From JBKEBX01 sp047974615 (GTDB lineage: Bacteria > Bacillota > Clostridia > Lachnospirales > CAMZNU01), in assembly GCA_047974615.1 (NCBI GenBank), contig JBKECM010000171.1, forward strand, positions 1 to 25,930: 25,930 nucleotides of DNA, given 5' to 3'. Shown here in pieces: positions 23,433 to 25,930 of the stretch. The position numbers and the translations under genes are program-made. Below the pieces are notes generated by a model that was not told where the DNA came from, did no database searches, and saw only the letters and a program-made list of their open reading frames with translations. Each line of letters begins with the position of its first letter. Position 1 is the first letter of the stretch.

Positions 23433-23483
23433 AAGCATAAAATATCGTTTAAAAATTTAATTTTTATTCAATAATTTATGCTT
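23433..23483 (-). other. Stem-loop in the pseB-pseC gap
   Basis: AAGCATAAA (23433-23441) pairs with TTTATGCTT (23475-23483), and within the loop AAAAATT and AATTTTT (23451-23465) form a second stem. On the minus strand it is transcribed after pseB and before pseC, in the only long gap inside the operon. It might be an RNA processing or partial termination site. A three-base T run follows on the minus strand, too short for a strong terminator. Confidence 0.4.
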
Positions 23484-23498
23484 AAAGATATATTCATA

Positions 23499-24503
23499 TT
23501 ACAAATTTAATTCTATAATTTTAGCTCTTAATGTTTCAACATCAAGCCATAAATCGTTAGTACCAGAATTATATTCCCAGCCTTCTTCGATTAACTTCCC
23601 GCCCTCTTTAAAATATTTGTCAACAGTCCACCAAACATAGTTTGGATATATGATATAGTGATCTCCATAATCATATGTTCCACGTGAATCGTCACTTGTT
23701 ATCATAGCTTCGTGAAGTTTTTCACCTTCTCTAATACCTACGATTTTTATTTCTCCATTAGGATTCATAGCCTCTGCAATATCAGTAACTTTATAAGAAG
23801 GATTTTTGAAAACATAAGTTTCTCCACCTTTTGACTCTTTAAGAGCAAGCACAACAAGTTCAACTGCATCGTCTAAAGTCATCCAAAATCTTGTCATTCT
23901 GTTATCGGTAATAGGAAGTTCTTTTGCACCACCTTCAAGTAAATCTCTAAAGAAAGGTATAACAGAACCACGACTACCAGAAACATTACCATAACGAACA
24001 ACAGCGAAAGTTGTACCATTTCCACCACTATATGCATTAGCTGATATAAATAGTTTATCGGATACAAGCTTAGTTCCGCCATATAAGTTTATAGGGTTTA
24101 CAGCCTTATCTGTAGATAAAGCAACAACTTTTTCCACATTACAATCAAGTGCAGCATCAATAATATTTTGTGCTCCATTTATATTTGTTTTAATAGCCTC
24201 AAAAGGGTTATATTCACAAGCCGGAACTTGTTTCATAGCAGCAGCATGAATAACATAGTCAACACCTTTAAACGCTCTATATAGCCTTTCTTTATCACGT
24301 ATATCACCTATAAAAAATCTTAACTTTGAAGATTCTTCAGGAAACTTTTGCATAAAAGTCTTTTTCATTAAATCTTGTTTAAACTCATCTCTTGAATATA
24401 TAATAATTCTCTTAGGGTTATAATTTTTAAGAAGCATTTCTGTAAATTGTTTACCAAAAGAACCTGTACCACCTGTAATTAAAATTGATTTATCATTTAG
24501 CAT
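23499..24503 (-). CDS. pseB: UDP-GlcNAc 4,6-dehydratase (inverting) PseB, 334 aa
   Basis: PseB starts the pathway by converting UDP-GlcNAc to UDP-2-acetamido-2,6-dideoxy-L-arabino-hexos-4-ulose. It is a short-chain dehydrogenase/reductase of the FlaA1 type: GGTGSFG (11-17) binds NADP, HAAAMKQVP follows, and STDKAVNPINLYGGTK holds Asp132, Lys133 and Tyr141 at the same numbers as in Helicobacter FlaA1. The length fits the soluble FlaA1 form rather than the larger membrane FlaA1-like enzymes. AAGGAAGG lies before the ATG. It is the first gene of the operon with a clear promoter upstream (24594-24621). Confidence 0.96.
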   Translation of the reverse strand: MLNDKSILITGGTGSFGKQFTEMLLKNYNPKRIIIYSRDEFKQDLMKKTFMQKFPEESSKLRFFIGDIRDKERLYRAFKGVDYVIHAAAMKQVPACEYNPFEAIKTNINGAQNIIDAALDCNVEKVVALSTDKAVNPINLYGGTKLVSDKLFISANAYSGGNGTTFAVVRYGNVSGSRGSVIPFFRDLLEGGAKELPITDNRMTRFWMTLDDAVELVVLALKESKGGETYVFKNPSYKVTDIAEAMNPNGEIKIVGIREGEKLHEAMITSDDSRGTYDYGDHYIIYPNYVWWTVDKYFKEGGKLIEEGWEYNSGTNDLWLDVETLRAKIIELNL

Positions 24504-24593
24504 ATTTTTTTACCTTCCTTGATTAAATTATCTAAACTTTATAATATATTTCGGCATTTTCTATAAAAAACTTAATATAAATAACTTACTTTA

Positions 24594-24621
24594 AGTATAC
24601 CAAAATAATAAAACAAGTCAA
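24594..24621 (-). promoter_or_regulatory. Promoter of the pseudaminic acid operon
   Basis: The minus strand has TTGACT (24621-24616), a 16-base spacer and TATACT (24599-24594). It lies between the ribU terminator and pseB and gives a leader of about 85 bases. No operator is evident. Confidence 0.7.
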
Positions 24622-24644
24622 TATTTTTTACCTATATTTGTAAT

Positions 24645-24680
24645 AAAAAAGAAGCTATAGTAAACTAAAACTTCCTTTTT
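24645..24680 (-). terminator. Intrinsic terminator of ribU
   Basis: On the minus strand AAAAAGGAAG (24680-24671) pairs with CTTCTTTTTT (24654-24645) through a 10-bp stem with one G-U pair, and the T run forms both stem and tail. It lies 33 bases after the ribU stop codon and upstream of the pse promoter. Confidence 0.75.
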
Positions 24681-24713
24681 ATTATATTTATTTATATTTC
24701 TCGTTATGCATCA

Positions 24714-25337
24714 CTAACTAAAATTCACATTTTTTAAAAATTTATATAGCAATGAAGAAACACCAAAAACGATAATACCTTTAACGATATTAAATGGCGC
24801 AGTTGAAAATAAAACAACTTCAAATTTTGTATCAACAAAAGGTATAATAATGCTACTCATATTAATAACTGCCTCAACATCATTTCCAAAATATAAAGTT
24901 GCGTACATTGGAATTAAAATAAAATAGTTAAGTATACAAGCACAAATAGTTGTAAAAATAATACTTAATGTAGCACCAACTATAAAACTTTTAGTTGACT
25001 TGTTAAATTTAAAAACTAAACCAATAGGTATAACCATAGCACTACCCATAATAAAGTTAGCAAGTTCCCCAACACCAGCTGTAGTAGAACCTTGAATTAA
25101 AAAATTAAGTAAGTTTTTAATAAGCTGAATAGCAATAGCAGGTACAGGTCCCATAACGATAGCTGCAAAAACAGCAGGAACATCAGCTAGGTCAAAGGAT
25201 AAGTAAGAAGGGAATAATGGCACCTTAAGACTTAAAAAAGTAAGTCCAAAGGAAATTGCAGCTAAAATTGCAATTCTAACCATAACTTTTGTAGACATTT
25301 GTGTTGATTTTTTTTCTTCTAAAATAATTTCGCTCAT
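24714..25337 (-). CDS. ribU: Riboflavin ECF transporter S component RibU, 207 aa
   Basis: RibU is the substrate-binding membrane subunit of an energy-coupling-factor transporter that takes up riboflavin, sharing the EcfA/EcfT module encoded elsewhere. After a charged N-terminus (about 20 residues) there are five to six hydrophobic segments. The motifs SLKVPLFPSYLSFDLADVP, MGPVPAIAIQLIKNLLN and TTAGVGELANFIMGS are typical of RibU. AGGAGG lies nine bases before the ATG. The FMN riboswitch in its leader is the strongest evidence for the substrate. It is a single-gene transcript with its own promoter, attenuator and terminator. Confidence 0.95.
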   Translation of the reverse strand: MSEIILEEKKSTQMSTKVMVRIAILAAISFGLTFLSLKVPLFPSYLSFDLADVPAVFAAIVMGPVPAIAIQLIKNLLNFLIQGSTTAGVGELANFIMGSAMVIPIGLVFKFNKSTKSFIVGATLSIIFTTICACILNYFILIPMYATLYFGNDVEAVINMSSIIIPFVDTKFEVVLFSTAPFNIVKGIIVFGVSSLLYKFLKNVNFS

Positions 25338-25404
25338 ATGTATGAACCTCCTAAAAAAATAATATTAATATATTCACTTTTTTGGGATTTTAAAGTTTTT
25401 CAAA

Positions 25405-25431
25405 TATAAAAAACCTCGTAAAAATACGAGG
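25405..25431 (-). terminator. Riboswitch-controlled attenuator before ribU
   Basis: On the minus strand CCTCGTA (25431-25425), loop TTTT, TACGAGG (25420-25414) is followed by TTTTTTATA. It stands 20 bases after the FMN aptamer and 68 bases before the ribU start. This is the usual arrangement for FMN-induced early termination. Confidence 0.88.
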
Positions 25432-25451
25432 CTAAAATAAACTTTAAAAAC

Positions 25452-25569
25452 GTAACTTCTCTCATCCAGACTTTACTGTCGGTACTGGAATTACACCAGT
25501 TCAGTATTGATACAATCGCAACTCGCAGACTTTAACTGCCGGTAAGGAATTTCACCTTGCCCCGAAGTA
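25452..25569 (-). ncRNA. FMN riboswitch (RFN element)
   Basis: The minus strand carries the conserved RFN core: CTTCGGGGCAAGGTGAAATT at the 5' end, CCTTACCGGCAGT, GCGAGTTGCG, AACTGGTGTAATTCCAGTAC and CCGACAGTAAAGTCTGGATG before GAGAAGT, which closes P1 with ACTTC. FMN binding is expected to favour the downstream terminator and switch off riboflavin uptake. The aptamer is complete, with a short variable P3 region. Confidence 0.96.
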
Positions 25570-25586
25570 AATATTTAATTATTCAT

Positions 25587-25615
25587 ATTATAACATATAG
25601 TTGTTTAAAACACAA
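25587..25615 (-). promoter_or_regulatory. Promoter of the ribU riboswitch transcript
   Basis: The minus strand has TTGTGT (25615-25610), a 17-base spacer and consensus TATAAT (25592-25587). Transcription would begin near 25580, some 11 bases before the aptamer. Confidence 0.72.
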
Positions 25616-25620
25616 TATGT

Positions 25621-25638
25621 TATATATATATATATATA
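25621..25638. repeat. TA dinucleotide run
   Basis: Nine TA units lie just upstream of the ribU promoter. The stretch from here to 25760 is otherwise AT-rich and I see no gene, clear promoter or RNA in it. The run could affect DNA melting or vary in copy number. Confidence 0.6.
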
Positions 25639-25760
25639 ATTCATTTATATATATAAAGATTTATGTAAGAAAATTATTGCTTATTTTAACTAACTTAAAA
25701 TATCTTGTTCATAAACTCCATTATAATATTACCAAACAATTTTTTAAAGCTAATTATATA

Positions 25761-25930
25761 GAGGGTGCTGAAAAAGGAAACAAAAAAATGTTGCTGCAGA
25801 AAAATAAGCGTTCGACTTGTGTTTTAACGAAGTTAAAACACGCAGGTTGCATAAAACTAATGGCAATAAATTGCCAAATTTATGCAACCTCACTATTTTT
25901 CTGCCGATTATATCTAGCAATATTTTTTTG
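25761..25930. repeat. Palindromic terminal-repeat element with nested hairpins, cut by the window edge
   Basis: The element begins GAGGGTGCTG (25761-25770). Inner inverted repeats are stacked: GTGTTTTAAC/GTTAAAACAC (25819-25828, 25832-25841, loop of 3), AGGTTGCATAAA/TTTATGCAACCT (25844-25855, 25879-25890) and, inside that, TGGCAA/TTGCCA (25861-25866, 25871-25876). An outer imperfect arm (25781-25806) pairs with 25894-25930, the right arm carrying about 11 extra bases. By comparison with 91-120 the missing end is probably about 20 bases, ending CAGCACCCTC, so the whole would be about 190 bases. No reading frame fits. It may be a MITE or a repeat with an RNA or recombination role. Confidence 0.65.

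Noticed and set aside
25640..25760. Plus-strand promoter or small gene to the right of the ribU promoter
   Set aside because: Only AT-rich hexamers at unsuitable spacing were seen and no frame with a ribosome site.
1..25930. Composite transposon bounded by the two terminal-repeat elements
   Set aside because: The interior carries core genes such as ruvAB, tldDE, trmL and perR, has no transposase, and its composition looks uniform; dispersed repeats at contig ends explain it better.

Overview
The window looks like AT-rich chromosomal DNA of an anaerobic Gram-positive bacterium, most likely class Clostridia (Bacillota). The reasons are the strong base bias, purine-rich Shine-Dalgarno sites (AGGAGG) before nearly every gene, a Gram-positive-style type IV pilus cluster, a CBS/DRTGG-type manganese pyrophosphatase, a PerR-type regulator and an FMN-riboswitch-controlled RibU. 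Species cannot be read from the sequence. Almost everything is on the minus strand; the only convincing plus-strand gene is perR.

Region 1 (about 281-7800, read right to left) is a type IV pilus cluster: an acidic repeat protein of unknown function, the extension ATPase PilB, the retraction ATPase PilT, the platform protein PilC, a divergent pilin-like protein, then a well isolated probable major pilin with its own promoter, a long structured leader and a strong terminator, and two further pilins. Four pilin paralogues lie in a row. Prepilin peptidase and PilM/N/O are not here.

Region 2 (7919-8936) has trmL and perR, divergent, with a palindromic candidate operator between them. Region 3 (8957-16079) is one tightly packed run: tldD, tldE, ruvA, ruvB, the pyrophosphatase and two uncharacterised proteins, ending in a stem-loop shared with perR. 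Region 4 (16307-18235) is a membrane GGDEF-EAL protein. Region 5 (18386-24503) is a pseudaminic acid operon, pseB-pseC-pseF-pseGH (fused)-pseI-vanZ, with a clear promoter. Region 6 (24714-25615) is ribU behind a complete FMN riboswitch, attenuator and promoter.

Both window edges fall inside copies of the same terminal-repeat element (ends CAGCACCCTC at 111-120 and GAGGGTGCTG at 25761-25770), which suggests the window is a whole contig broken at dispersed repeats.

The most interesting connections are: PilB carries two MshEN motifs (a known c-di-GMP-binding fold) while a GGDEF-EAL protein lies on the same contig; the probable major pilin mRNA has an unusual leader, with a start-codon-less Shine-Dalgarno-like site near its 5' end followed by four small hairpins; and a complete nonulosonic acid pathway sits near Ser/Thr-rich pilins. 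No wholly new multi-gene system can be proved from sequence alone. The best candidates for something undescribed are the acidic repeat protein heading the pilus operon, the pilin leader RNA, and the Ig-like/TM/TPR protein.
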